64,000 bases of DNA from Ryuthela nishihirai. Its lineage: Eukaryota; Arthropoda; Arachnida; Araneae; Heptathelidae. Position 1 is the first letter of the stretch, and every line of letters starts with the position of its first letter. Positions 31,057 through 44,035 of the stretch are shown piece by piece. The notes beneath the pieces are model-generated. The model was given only the letters and a program-made list of their open reading frames with translations. It did no database searches and had not been told where the DNA came from. Position numbers and translations under genes: made by a program. The DNA is taken from NCBI GenBank assembly GCA_038380435.1, contig JAWZYU010000005.1:34122001-34186000 (forward strand), written 5' to 3'.

Positions 31057-31294
31057 CAGACCCAGAGCTGGAAAAAAAATTGGGGGAGGGGGGGGGGTAA
31101 AAGAGACGGGATTTCTAATGCAGGATAACATTTCCCACTCCGTTTTACAGGTCTTGAAAAATTTCTTAAAAAAATTTAGACATATAAATAAATTTAATAA
31201 ATTTTTGTGTCTATTACCCTTGCATTCTGAAATGGATGAGGGGAGGGGGGTGACATGGATACCTTGCCCCTCTCCTACCCTAGATACGGCCCTG
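31057..31294. mobile_element. 238-bp hAT-type MITE (G-rich family)
   Basis: Ends CAGACCCAGAGCTGG and CTAGATACGGCCCTG; perfect 8-bp duplication gttggaat (31049-31056, 31295-31302). G-rich runs lie inside each end. Same family as 33117-33362. Confidence 0.85.
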
Positions 31295-31504
31295 GTTGGA
31301 ATGTTAAAAACTTTTCAAGATGCTCATGTACGTTTTTTAATTACAATACAAATTGCTATTAGCATCATGTCCGTTTTCTTTAGTTGAATATCTCCCAAAT
31401 CTCTAGTTTTAACACATCTCTAATTGTAATTCTAAACATGATTAAAAAAAGAAAATTCCTAAGTTTACCGAAATATGTTTTGTTTTCTGAATTAGATTCT
31501 AAAG

Positions 31505-31710
31505 TAGAGGTTCTAAAACTCCGCGACATCACACTCCCCTTTCGATTTTTAAGAAACCCGCATGCCATCCAACATATCATTTATCATCAGACTACTCCCC
31601 CGTTAATAAAAATTTCAATTCATAATTAAAAATAAACACAAAAAATTCGAATCCTCGCCCCCCCCCCCCCTTATAATGTCTTCACGCCACCTTAGTTTTG
31701 AAAACCCCTA
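31505..31710. mobile_element. 206-bp hAT-type MITE
   Basis: Ends TAGAGGTTCTAAAACTC and TTAGTTTTGAAAACCCCTA, flanked by ttctaaag (31497-31504) and ttctaaaa (31711-31718), a 7/8 match. No coding capacity. Confidence 0.75.
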
Positions 31711-31744
31711 TTCTAAAATATCACCTTATAATTGGACATATAAG

Positions 31745-32654
31745 TACGGTGACCATATGTCCTTTATTTAAGAGGACAGTCCTTTATTTCACTGCTCTGT
31801 CCTTTAAATTAATTTTTTTAATGGCCATTTTGTCCTTTATTTTGTGATAATAAGGTTATTACAGGTTTTTACCTGTAAATACTAAAAAAAAATTTTTAGA
31901 TTTAGAAAAATCCCAAAACATTGATGTTAACGTATTTAAAAATGCAGTTCATAAATTTTACCAAACCTGCATTGATTATTTTAAATAACTGGGACAGCTC
32001 TTTCGTGGAAATGAAAGTGTTTGAATGGGTCCTACTACGAGAAATCCCTCTATCGACTGATCCACTCAATGGAACTTAAATATCAATGACAGCGAACTAT
32101 TTGATGAGGTTTCGTGTATTAAAAGTTATATCACCAGTGAAAAGACCAAAGAATGGCGACAAAATAAGTCCTGTCAACGTTGATGGGTTGAAATTTTTAA
32201 ATATTTCACAGATGAACACGTATCTTTTAAAAACATTTTAAAAATCGTTGAATTTTGCTTATGTCTCCCTGGATCTAATGCCCCCACTGAAAGAGTATTT
32301 TCATTAGTGAACAATATGTGGACCAGTGAAAAAACCCAATTAAAAATCGAAACATTGAAAACATGCATTTATACCAAATGCAACTTTGACATGAATTGTA
32401 TACAGTTTTATGAATTTTTAAAACACAAACCTGATTTATTAAAAAAAGTTCATTCTTGTGAAAAAGTATCAAAATTAAATTTTTTAAGTAATAATATGAT
32501 TGTTTAAAATGCTATGTATATGCTTATATTTTATAATAAATTTTATAAAGCTTTTTAGTTTTAGTGAAACAAATAAACGCAACCTGCTTTTATTTTATTG
32601 TGAAACAATTTCTGTTTTGTCCTTTATTTTCTCCATAAAAATATGGTCACCGTA
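31745..32654 (+). mobile_element. 910-bp hAT element with partial transposase
   Basis: Inverted ends TACGGTGACCATAT at both sides; perfect 8-bp duplication catataag (31737-31744, 32655-32662). The word TCCTTTATT is repeated near both ends, like hAT subterminal transposase-binding sites. The interior keeps only the C-terminal part of a transposase. Confidence 0.93.
32190..32507 (+). pseudogene. hAT transposase C-terminal (dimerisation) remnant
   Basis: The open frame reads IVEFCLCLPGSNAPTERVFS, then LVNNMWTSEKTQLKIETLK. This is the hAT-family dimerisation signature (L-P-x-S-x-x-x-x-E-R-x-F-S, then a run ending in an x-L-K/x-L-L position). The DDE catalytic domain and BED zinc finger are absent, so the element is an internally deleted derivative that would need another element's transposase. 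The stop is at about 32505, close to the family's natural C-terminus. Confidence 0.85.
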
Positions 32655-32781
32655 CATATAAGGGACAGACGTGCTGTGCTAAAAGGTTTTAATTTCTCTT
32701 CTAACGATTTATAACCGAATCAGCCTGCTGTGATTTATAGATCTCAGAACAACAGATGAAGGATAATAAATAAAATAAATA

Positions 32782-32968
32782 AATACCCCCTCAAGCAGCT
32801 GCTTGCCACAGAGGTCTGACAGGAGCCTGTCAGTTTATATGCCACAGTAGGAGGTCAGAGGATGACAGGACCTCAGCAGAAAAACGACACACACATCCAT
32901 GCCTAATCCGGGGTTCGAACCCAGGTCCCTTAGATCAGTAGCCAAGCGTGCTAACCACTCGGCCACGG
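32782..32968 (-). mobile_element. SINE-B copy
   Basis: AAATACCCCCTCAAGC to GCTAACCACTCGGCCACGG; nearly full length. A TAAA-rich run precedes it. Confidence 0.92.
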
Positions 32969-33116
32969 TTTTAAATTAGACAAAAAATGAAATAATCGCA
33001 TCTATTGAAGCGATCTCGAGGCAGTGGTTTTGGATGCAGAATGAAGATGCGCTAGCGTGATATTTATCTTCACTAATTACCCTCAAGTCTTATGGCAAGT
33101 TACACTAATTTCGATC

Positions 33117-33362
33117 GAGGCTCGGATCTAGAAAAAAAATAAATAATAAGAGGCGGGTTGGGTGGGGGCAGAAAGGAACAAAAATACCATTCCGGCATTT
33201 TTTTTCTCCATCTGCATTTAGTGGTCTTCAACAAATTCCTGAGGAAAAAAAACGCGTAATTTATGTATGCTAAATATTTTTTTCGCCTCCATTCCGCTAA
33301 GTATTCTCAAGGGGGAAGGAAGGGGGAAGGCATGGCCCCTTTGCCCCCCTAGATTTGCCCTG
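33117..33362. mobile_element. 246-bp hAT-type MITE (G-rich family)
   Basis: Ends GAGGCTCGGATCTAG and CTAGATTTGCCCTG with flanks tttcgatc / tttagatc (33109-33116, 33363-33370; 7/8). Internal G-rich runs and length match the element at 31057. Confidence 0.7.
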
Positions 33363-33370
33363 TTTAGATC

Positions 33371-34394
33371 ATATTACACCTTTATGATAAGTGGATGTCA
33401 GAGAAAAATTTCCTTTGCTTTTAATGCTAGATGTGCTATATCATAAAAAAACTACAATTTCTTTAAAAAGTATAGAATGAAAGAATCCTGGGCAAAATAT
33501 ATTAGTAATGTTCAATGGATAAATTAATAATCCAACAAAGACTATCTTCATTTTTTGTAAATCCTGTCCATAAACATTTAATTCAGTTGTTTCATAGTTT
33601 TACGATCGTCATAAAATTGCTAGGTACTTTAAAAAATATCGTTTTTTTTAGGCAACGAGTATGTTGTATTTTTTGATTGCTATCTTTTTCATGCCATTCA
33701 TTCATCTGTAGTGTGAAGTGAATTCTTACACATCTAACAACAAATAAAGGATATGCAAAAATCACGTATTTAGCATCAAAGGGAGACAAAGTTTGCATTT
33801 GCAGGAGAAATAAGACCTCGGTTTTTTTTAAAAAGTATATTGTTGTATACTTTATCACGCCAAAGTAATCCATTGCGTTCGAAGAATACTTGGATCTATT
33901 CAAATGCAAATGGATTCTACTCTGTCGAAAAAATAAAAACAAATAAAAAATCAAAATTAAAACACATACATAGACAATAAAAATAATAGAAAATATGCAT
34001 ATATTAAAAGAACAGGACTTTTCCGACCTTTTTTAATAGCTGAATAATTTTTGGTGCTCGTTTCTCTTACCATCCAAAACATTTCTCTCATTGCAACAAG
34101 GGAAAAGACCCATTTCTCTTCAAAACTCATTTCCTATCAAACGGTTAAATCGCAGACATTTTTCACATTTCCGCTACAAATTGGACCGCAGGATGCCAAA
34201 GATAATGAATGACCTTCAGCTATTGCCAAAAGGCCGGAAGTAGCATCTTCCGATCATGAAAGGAGCAGTTCACACATTTCCCAGATGGCTCGATTACCGT
34301 CATGTTCGGCACCTTACCATCTGAGAAAGTGAAGGAGTGGAAGGTTAGAAACATCCTATAGGACACCTGAAAGTGTGGGCTCACCTGAGCGCTT
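33371..34394. other. otp upstream flank, no recognised repeat
   Basis: AT-rich until about 34190, then balanced. No gene or transposon was seen. It forms part of the transposon-poor zone around otp and may hold regulatory DNA (inference). Confidence 0.45.
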
Positions 34395-34620
34395 CGTGTG
34401 TCTGTCCCAGGGGTGCTGAGGGGGTGCCGGCGGGGAGGGGACTCCGTGCCGTCGCCGTTTGCCGCCCGCCGCTCGCAACCTCAGCACGGCCGGCCCAGCG
34501 CCGGCGCCACGGCGGCAGTGACAATAGTTGACAGCCGAGCGGGGCCGCGCCGCGCCACTAAGGCCGTCTCTGATTGGTCGACGCTAGGTTTGCGCGTGCT
34601 GGATTGCCTAGAACAAAAGG
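34395..34620 (+). promoter_or_regulatory. otp: GC- and CpG-rich block, probable otp promoter / 5' region
   Basis: An abrupt GC-rich stretch with many CG dinucleotides (for example GCCGTCGCCG, GGCCGCGCCGCGCC) in an otherwise AT-rich window, 150-370 bases upstream of the predicted otp start codon. A CCAAT box in reverse (ATTGG, 34573-34577) lies in TCTGATTGGTCGAC, and a TATA-like TATATT follows at 34631. The exact transcription start cannot be read from sequence alone. Confidence 0.6.
34573..34577 (-). promoter_or_regulatory. otp: CCAAT box (reverse)
   Basis: ATTGG within TGATTGGTCGAC, the commonest context of an NF-Y site, 58 bases upstream of a TATA-like element. Inferred from motif and position only. 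Confidence 0.4.
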
Positions 34621-34629
34621 ACCGCCTGA

Positions 34630-34636
34630 GTATATT
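34630..34636 (+). promoter_or_regulatory. otp: TATA-like element
   Basis: GTATATT in GAGTATATTGGTG, at the downstream edge of the GC-rich block and about 130 bases before the start codon. Confidence 0.3.
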
Positions 34637-34764
34637 GGTGTTTTAAACGCATTGGCAAATTCTACGGGCTGCAATTGATAACCGCCAGCGCAGAAACGGG
34701 CAAGGTGGCCCTCCGATCACAGGTCCTGTTTTCCTGCTACGATCCCGCTCTATCTGATCCCAGG

Positions 34765-34801
34765 ATGCTGAACAACCTCCACGGCGGCTCCACTCCCCTA
34801 G
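34765..34801 (+). CDS. otp: orthopedia homeobox protein, coding exon 1
   Basis: Encodes MLNNLHGGSTPL plus the first base of a split Val codon, then a good splice donor (G|GTAAGC at 34802). The ATG has A at -3, and no earlier in-frame ATG was found in the open frame before it. It joins in phase with the exon at 35361. Just before the ATG, CTATCTGATCCCAG preceded by pyrimidines also looks like a splice acceptor ending at 34763, so an upstream non-coding exon is possible. The assignment to otp comes from exon 2; this short exon alone would not be recognisable. Confidence 0.75.
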
Positions 34802-35677
<876 letters not shown>

Positions 35678-36781
35678 TGACCTCTACTCTTTTTGTAACC
35701 TCTTTGTATATCCGTTTTATAATACCGATTTTTATTTATGCTTTGCGCTTCCTTTTAAATCTGCTCGGTAACGGGATTGCCTTTTTCACCGCTCATTAAT
35801 TTTGTGAATCAGATTTATTATTGTTACTTTAATACTTTATTTTGGTATTTCTTTTCTGTGCTTAAAGGGTAGTTTCGAAAAACGATATTCAAGCTTACTC
35901 AATTGCTATTGCATTTATCGAGAAGATTTGATTTCATTTATCGGAGACAAATGAAATCTTTAAATTCTGTTTAGTAGAAATTATCCGAAGCATACATTCG
36001 ATTATACAGCAACTCTACACGTTTTGAAGTTTTCAAATTTGAATGAAATAGTTAGAAGTTAGAATGAAAAGTCAGGAATTATCTGAGAGAGATAAAACAT
36101 ACATTTTCAAAACTAGATTTAGCTAGTTATGTGTTTTGGATCCTACTAGTTTAATTTTGTATGATAATCGTAGGAAATATCTTTGGGTAACTACGCGTTT
36201 TTCATAAAAAGGGTGTAAATACGTGTTCATACGTGTTCATCATAAATTAGATATTCATAAATTAGCTAATAAACGTAATGAACTGGACTCTTGAAGTATA
36301 AGTAGATAGCATGTTTATATATCCTCTCTGTCCGTTATTTATGTAAGTTTTCCATATTGATTCTGTAGACGTATAGCCCAGATTTTAAATGAGCGCTTAT
36401 TTTGTTGAAAAAAGGGTATGATACTAATAGCAAATCATTGCAAATGAAAGATATTCAAGACTTGCATTTTATCTGTGAGATAGAATTATCGAATATTCCT
36501 GTAGGATACAGCCTCACTTATGAAACATTTGATGGATGAATTATTTCGAAGACTATTCAGTACAAAGAGAAATGCTTTTTTTTTATCAACTTTTGATAAA
36601 TTTAATATTATTAATAAGCTCTCTGATTTGTAAATTGGGTAAAAGAAATGTATGAAAGTTATCGAAACTTTTGAATGTTTTACTGCATTGCCCGTGCTAG
36701 ATCTATGTTAGCTAAAGTGTGTTTTCATTTCGAATACAACATTTCACATGATTTTCTTTTATATTTGCATTTTTAATCATT

Positions 36782-36990
36782 CAGTTTAGAAATTGCAAAG
36801 TTTCCTTGGTTGCGATTTCGATTCCTTTCAGAAACTGTAAATAATCCTTCGTAGAAATTTCGATTCATTGTAGAAATTCTAAAGGTCTTTTTGTAGCGAT
36901 TTCTATTTATTTCAGAAACTGTACAAATTCCTTCGTAGCGATTTCGACTCTTTGTAGAAACTGTAAAGATTCCTTCGCAGTGATTACGAT
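36782..36990 (+). repeat. 42-bp intronic minisatellite
   Basis: Four full units start at 36809, 36851, 36893 and 36935, with a partial fifth at 36977 and a partial unit before 36809. The unit reads GTAGCGATTTCGA, then TTTCAGAAACTGTAAA and TTCCTTC. Units differ by about 15-25 percent yet keep an exact 42-base period. Confidence 0.9.
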
Positions 36991-39183
36991 CTTCAATGAT
37001 GCTTCAGTTAATACACGCTTGTACAATCTTCTTTGCTAAAGAGAGATTCAAATAGTCGATTTAGTTGTATCGAATCGTATTTTAAAATTTTAGTTGATTA
37101 TACATCGATATAAAAAAGTATTTAAAAATCGGTATTTACTAAACTACATTTATTGAAATATGAACTTAAAAAATTCAATTCAATAATTTAATTCATATTT
37201 ATTTGCTAAAGTAACAATTTAGTTCACCAATCTCATCAAGATTTGAATATTTTACCTACATCTTTTTTGAACACAGTGAAAAATCATTAAACCTAATGGG
37301 TTTCCGTAATGTTTTTTTTTCCATAACAAAGGCAAATATTTTAATGTTTCAAACTTTTTGCTTTCATATAGAACGCTTATAAGTTTTGAGAATCTTACAT
37401 TTACAATGAATTTTGATTGAAATTTGCTACAACCATGGTAAACATTATTACACCAAAAAAACTTTATTCAAACACTTCAACAAATTTACATCAATATAAT
37501 TTTTTTTTCTTTCTCACAAAACTACAAATGGGTAATCTCATGAAAGAATGAAACTTAGTTTAACATATACGTAACAACCATGAGTCTATAAAATTGAGAG
37601 TCTTGATTTATCACTTTAACTAAGTTGCATATCCAAATGTCTAATTAACTATTATACACAACATTCCATGTTTGATATTTTTCTTGTGTGTATTTCATAG
37701 TTTTACAGTTTTAGTGTCTAAAATATGTTTAGAAAGTTTAGAAAATAGATGTACGCAATGCTATTTATGTAGTGCAAGCATGGCAGCAGAGAATACTGCG
37801 CGAAATTTTACGACCATTTTGTTATTTGTTCTTTCTGATTATGTATGTGTGTAATATTTGTAATGTAAGTCTATTTTCTTTAACATGTATACTATGTAAT
37901 ATTTATCACCATAATTTTAAAAAAAATCTGATTTTTAATTAACCTCATTGTATGTAACATGCATTTAATTATTTAGTTAGAACATAAACTAATCGCTACA
38001 ATTATCCTACAACATGAGTCACTTTGAAATATTTAAAATCATCAGCAATAGTTAAGGAAATGTATTATTTTTTACTATTGGTTTATTAAGCAAATTGTAT
38101 CTTTTGAAATTTTTCGAAGAAATTAATATGAAATGGTTTTGTTGTTTGAATACATATAATCGGATAATTCAACATACATAGCTAAAAAAAGAGTACGGTA
38201 TTATTTTTTAGAACTTAAACACAGCCTTGAACTCAAAAAGGAAAATCTACCATTTTTAACATTTTTTTTTAACTGATGTTTGTTCAATGGTTTTAGTTCA
38301 TTTCATGTTACATGTTTGGAAGCGATTTTTATGTTCAGTTATCCCAGTAACAAACATTTTGTAGCAGATATTTAAAACTCTCATCATTTCGTAAACATCG
38401 ATTTCTAGTTCACAATTTTCTTTTCTATCCATTATTCCCAAAACGGCAAGAGAAGATAAACAGAATATAGTTAAGTTATGAATATAGTTAAGTTATGAAT
38501 TTAGTATATGTGAGTAACTAGTATACGTTGAGTATAGGAATAGTCTCATGTTGAAATTAGTCTCAGTTCGAATGAAATTTCTTCAGAAGTGACATTTTTA
38601 CCGATCTGATGCCAGCCATCAGGTTGTTGACGTGTGGTGCAGTAAGAGTTTCTGAATGCAGGCCGCTGTATGTGCGCAGGTTCCCTGTAACATTCCGTCT
38701 AATCTACATGTATAATGTTATTTGAGAGGGGTAGGATCGGAGGAGGAGGAAGCAATTCTCGAAAATTTTCTTTTTTCTTGCTGATGACAACAGCTTGTTA
38801 TTTCGCGATAACCACCTGCATTTAAAATGATATTCACAAATCATTTCTAAAGTCCATATTTTGACTCTTATGTGTATCATTAATTTTTGTTTTGGGAAAT
38901 GCCTTATTATGCTCTTATGCTTATTATATTAGTTAATATTAGATCTTCTATTATAATTTATCAGATTTTAGAATTACATTTAATAAACACATTTAAAAAC
39001 CCTCATCTGCAAGTTCAATTACTTAACAATCATTTAAAAAGCTTTTGCCTATTCTGTCATATTATCATTAAAATACTTGATGTGGTTTTACTCTTTCTAA
39101 TGAAATACGTCATATTTTAGTGTTTTACAGATTTAGTTCTGATGATAGGCATGCGCAGCACTTCTCATTAAGGTGTGTACCTA

Positions 39184-39386
39184 AAAATAAATACCCCCTC
39201 AAGCAGCTGCTTGCCATAGAGGTCTGACAGGAGCCTATCAGTTTATATGCTATAGTAGAAGGTCTGTGATGGATGGCAGGCCCTCAGGAGAAAAACAACA
39301 TACACAACCATGCCTTACCCGGGACTCGAACCCAGTTCCCTTAGATCAGTAGCCAAGTGTGCTAACCACTCGGCCATGGGACGGCT
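39184..39386 (-). mobile_element. SINE-B copy, full length
   Basis: AAAATAAATACCCCCTCAAG to CACTCGGCCATGGGACGG in reverse. Perfect 13-bp duplication aggtgtgtaccta (39171-39183, 39387-39399), which defines the ends of this family. Confidence 0.97.
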
Positions 39387-39399
39387 AGGTGTGTACCTA

Positions 39400-40534
39400 G
39401 GGATTTTATTTTTCATTTATTTATTTTTTTTTGAAGGCGAATATTTACTGAATACTCAACCATAAAGACATTATTTTTATTCATAAAACAAACTAAAGAA
39501 ACTAAAACTTAACTAAACCCAATTTTTTTCAAACTAACAACTAAACTTTATTTAAAAAAATACAAACTTAAAAAAGAGATACAAAATACTAAATTTTTGC
39601 TTTAGTGATAACCAGGCATATACAAATATGATGTCAATTTTTATGATCTTTATCTTTAACCAGATAATGAGATAACCCAAATTGACCAAAACAGATTGCG
39701 ATTTCTTCATCTTCCTATCCTAGAGAATGAAACCATTTTATTTTTGAGATATTAGGGCGAGCCTGGGTACACCCTGAATATCCCGTATGCATGTCTATGG
39801 TTATGATATATTTAGTTAGGAGCATCAAAAAAATTTTAATGCAAATGTTTAATATTTTAATTTCAGCGATGTAACTAGAGTAAACTAAAGTTATTAACAC
39901 AGTTGCCTGCTTTATAAATATTACTTCTAAAGAAATAGCCGTATAGGATTTACAAAAGGCTAGTACTTAGCCTAACCTGGAGTTCAAGCAATTTCGTTTA
40001 CTTCTAGAAAACCCTTTGAGTCCCCCATATACGTATATGGAAACATTAATTGTAAAATTTTTTCTGATTAATAATGTAACGTTGTTAAACAATATACTTC
40101 TCCAAAAAATTATTTTCCATGTGGGAACGCGTAATAAATTTACAATTAATAATAGTATTTTTTTATTTTGTATTTAAGCTTTTTTTATTTACTGTCTTTT
40201 TATTTTCAATAAATTCCTTTTGGAGAAAGATGTTAAATTGGATTCAAATGACAATAATATCATGATTCAAATGTTTTTAAATCAACCAAATGAATTCCGA
40301 ATTGAAAGGGCTAAATCATGATACAATTCTCTTCTTATACGAAAACATTATTGTTTGCATTTGAAAGCGGTCTTGTAACCGAAGATATTTCTCAAACAAC
40401 GCAACTCCGTCTTTTGTGTTTGGACCACGAATTTATGTTACGTTAGAAAGATACATATTTGAGTTTAGTTTCAAACATTTCAACATTCTCTGTTTTGGGG
40501 TTGCACCTGAAATATGCTTCACAGTTAATAGAAG
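39400..40534. other. AT-rich intronic DNA
   Basis: No repeat or exon recognised. Confidence 0.35.
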
Positions 40535-40812
40535 TCGGAAGACTCCGTTAGTTTGGCGAAGTTACCCGTACGCATTAATTATAGATTAGCGAATAGGGTT
40601 ATGATGTGTGCCTGACGGCCTCAGGAAGAGGGGGAGACCTAGGTTGCAGTGGGTAGACAATGTCAAACAAAACCTCGTTAGAATTGGTGTACAGTGGCCT
40701 GATGCAGCAGACGTAGCTTAGGACAGATACGTTTGGAGAACTAAATTACACAATCTGGTTGGAATTCCGTAGCCCATGGCTGCTTAAGGAGGATGATGAT
40801 GACGATGACAAC
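40535..40812 (+). mobile_element. RTE-like LINE, 3' end fragment
   Basis: Decayed C-terminal coding and 3' end of the same LINE family as 43066-43445: GACTCCGTTAGTTTGGC, AAGAGGGGGAGACC, GTAGACAATGTCAAAC, CCGTAGCCCATGGCTGCTT, then a GATGATGATGACGATGAC tail. The GAT-unit tail marks the true 3' terminus. Confidence 0.8.
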
Positions 40813-40815
40813 GAA

Positions 40816-41765
40816 GCAACAAGGGAAGAAATCCAATGCGCTCCCCTTATAATTCTACTAATTAAGCAAAGATATAAAATGCTTTTTTCAGGGTGATTTT
40901 TGGAATCGACATTTACAGCTATATTATCAACTATATCGTTCTTTCTGTTGCTCTTGGATCGATGGATGGGATAGACATGAATTAGTAGCACATCCCTCAA
41001 AGGACAATTTTTCCGTTAACTTAAAAATTGCTTCTCTGCATTTTTTTCTGAATGTGTTTTACTTGAGATAGCAAACAACAATGAAATCCTATCAATATGT
41101 CACTGTTGATTTATTATTGTGAACCGCTAATCTAAAGTAGAATTTCTCATCCATTGGCATGCCTACCCCCAGAGAAAAAAATCTAAGACCCGCCAAAGAC
41201 ATATTATTTGTTAAAATTAGGAATTATATTCACTTAATAATAATAATAGTATGGATCCATTTATTTACTTCCTTTCTTACTTATTGAAAGTGCGGGTATT
41301 GTAGATTCCTTAAAAAGTAGGTACGCAACGGAAAAAAAACAAACAAAAACAACTAAATTATTGTATTAATGATATATACGAAAAATATAGATTTGGATAC
41401 GTGTTTTTCTTCCAACCAGTGTTCCTCGAAATGTCCCACCAAAAATGAAATTTTCTGTTAATTTAGATATTTTTCATAAATATTGTTGCCAAAAGCGAAT
41501 TTATTTAGAATGTTTCTATTAAATACAGAAAATCAACTTTATATATATGTTAAAGATGTATGCATTTGTCTATGAGTGTTCCGACAATTTCACAAAGTGA
41601 TTTATTTCACAAAGAAGTTTCACAAAGTGTAAGACCTTGAGTGATCTTAGACCACTCAAGAAAGGCTGAAAAACATTGGATGATTAGGGGATGGATCACA
41701 CAGTGAGGTTGGAAAACACTACTGCAAAGGATAGACTTTATATTGCGAAAGGGTCATAAAATATA
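40816..41765. other. AT-rich intronic DNA
   Basis: No exon or repeat recognised. TTTCTCATCCATTGGC near 41145 may be an old hAT end. Confidence 0.35.
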
Positions 41766-41767
41766 AA

Positions 41768-41948
41768 TAAATACCCCCTCAAGCAGCTGCTTGCCACAGA
41801 GGTCTGACAGGAGCCTGCCAGTTTATATGCCCTAGTAGAAGGGTCTGAGAGGATGGCAGGACCTCAGCAGAAAAACGACACATACATCCATGCTCGAACC
41901 CAGGTCCCGTAGATCAGTAGCCAAGCGTGCTAACCACTCGACCACGGG
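41768..41948 (-). mobile_element. SINE-B copy
   Basis: Full ends but a deletion of the CCTTACCCGGG block beside the B box (CATCCATGCTCGAACCC). Confidence 0.92.
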
Positions 41949-42344
41949 TCAGTGAAAAAAATAAACGTTGAAAATTCAGCACTTAAAACATTGGCTAGAT
42001 ATTGTCTCAAGAATCCTATTTCGGATGATTAAAAGTACTATATGAGTACTGCATATTTTTTCATTCTTCAGGACTTGTTTCTTGTTCTCTGATGTTTGCG
42101 GAAAATGTGTTGCAAGTATCAAGGATCAGATAGCCCATGCAAATGAAGAAGGGTCATTCCTCAAGAAGTCAGAAATAAGTTCATTAGCCATGTTTTATTA
42201 AATCGAATCTGGAATATTAACAGGAATGTTCTTATTTATAATTTAAAGATGGCAGATGTTTAGAGTGGATAGGTTTGTTTCTTTTATGAATTCCATGGTG
42301 TTCAATGCCGTGATTAATATGCTTTTCTTCAACACAGACGCAAA

Positions 42345-42905
42345 ACCTACACTAAAACTAAATAGTGTTAAGTCAATGGAAAAATAATTTGGAAGCTCTA
42401 TTACTTAGTATAAATTAATATCTAATTAATAAATAATCTATTATTTAGTACAAAAGTAAGCTTTTATGGGAAAATGTGACTGCAGATAAATTGAAGATCA
42501 TAAAAAACACTCTAAAGCTCGAATTTCAACAATATTCGGTCTTTATTTAACGAGTTATGGACGTTTCATATATTTAACAACAGCAATAACAGTCAAAAAA
42601 TTTATCTCAAAAGTTAATTTGAAAATCTGATTTTTAAATCAAAAACTTATGATGTTGACTAGATTTCTTAAGCAATTCTTTCAAAATTGTTCAATTATTT
42701 ATTCTTCTTTTCAATGATTCCATAACTCTAAAATACTTAGCTATTTTGGTTGAAAAATCTAGATTTCGTAGATTTGATTTAGATCTTTATTTTATCTTGT
42801 CACATTTTACCATAAAAAAGTTTATTTTACAAGTTATATAGAACTTTGAAATTTGCTTCTCTTTGACACAACACTGGGTTTTATCTTTTGTACACCAGTA
42901 TAGAA
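42345..42905. repeat. Long-inverted-repeat element R4, copy 1
   Basis: Terminal arms of about 150 bp or more pair imperfectly: AAATAGTGTTAAGTCAATGG and CTTTTATGGGAAAATGTGAC on the left against TCACATTTTACCATAAAA and CTTTGACACAACACTGGG on the right. Copies 2 and 3 lie at 43475 and 61940. No coding capacity. Confidence 0.6.
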
Positions 42906-43065
42906 AAGTATTGGAAAGAGTACCAGATATAATACGCAATCCCCTTCCTTTTTTTGAACCACATTAACTGCAGCAATGGCTAAAGCTTTCTTTCAGAATT
43001 GTATATTTATGATTATTAGATTGAATCATGATTGGTTATGTTGGCTGTGCGAAGTTCGCTGGTAT

Positions 43066-43445
43066 CGATATCATCCTCAAGCAGCCATGGGCTACGGAGG
43101 TCCAACCAGACCGTGCAATTCAGTTCTCCAAGCAAGTCTATCCTGAGCTACATCTACTGCATCTGGTCATTGCACAACAATTCTAATAAGGTCCTGTTTG
43201 ACATTGTCTGCCCACTGCATCCTACGTCTCCCCCTCTTTCTGATGCCTTTAGGCACACTGTTCATAACCCTATTCACCAATCTATAATTATTCATACGGG
43301 CAACATGGCCAAACCAACGGAGTCTCTCTCTGCACAATATGCTGCTTAAAGGAGATTGCCGACTCCTTTGCCTAATCTCATCATTAGTTACAAAGTTGAA
43401 CCACCTAATGCCCAAGATACTGCGTAAGCATCTGGAATCAAAAAG
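43066..43445 (-). pseudogene. RTE-like LINE, C-terminal fragment
   Basis: The minus frame from 43448 reads RCLRSILGIRWFNFVTNDEI, then LRWFGHVARMNN, RLVNRVMNSVP and RRRMQWADNVKQDL. This is the conserved C-terminal tail of RTE-type reverse-transcriptase ORFs. The 3' end with CCGTAGCCCATGGCTGCTTG and a short GAT run is at 43066-43100. It is 5'-truncated, typical of target-primed insertion. Confidence 0.88.
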
Positions 43446-43474
43446 CAATCAAAACTCTAAAACTATTGGAAGAT

Positions 43475-44035
43475 TTCTATGTTATGTCAATAGTAACCTA
43501 ACTTGAAGCTCTAGAGCTTACCAAATATGAATTTAATGAAAAAATGTGAATGAAGATAACGATCGCAATCAAATCCATTTAAAACTAAATTTTTAAAAAT
43601 ATTCTTTCAGTATTTAGAGTATTATAGCTAGAACATTCAACAATTAATTTACAATATATTTTTATTACAATATTTATTTATTTTATAAAATATTAATATT
43701 GTATAAAAATATTGTATATTTTTATACAATTTTTTTACATTATTCAGAATTGTCTAATATCTAAATAATCATTACGCGAACTTTTAAAATATATATTTAT
43801 TTTATTAAACGTTTGAAAAAAATAGTATAGTAGTTATGATAAATTACTGTTGTTTAATATTACAGCTTTCCTAACTCTTTAAATACTGAACGGATATTAT
43901 TGAAATATCGATATTTAAATAGATCTGATTATGATATTTAATAATTCTTTAGTTACATTTTCCCATAAAATGCACATTTTTGAAGCTATAGGACTTTGAA
44001 TTTAGATTTCCATTGACATAATATAGAAATTCTCT
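43475..44035. repeat. Long-inverted-repeat element R4, copy 2
   Basis: Left arm CTATGTTATGTCAATAG and AAGCTCTAGAGCTT pair with right arm GAAGCTATAGGACTTTG and CATTGACATAATATAG. The centre is AT-rich (43660-43860). It begins just beyond the LINE fragment. Confidence 0.6.
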
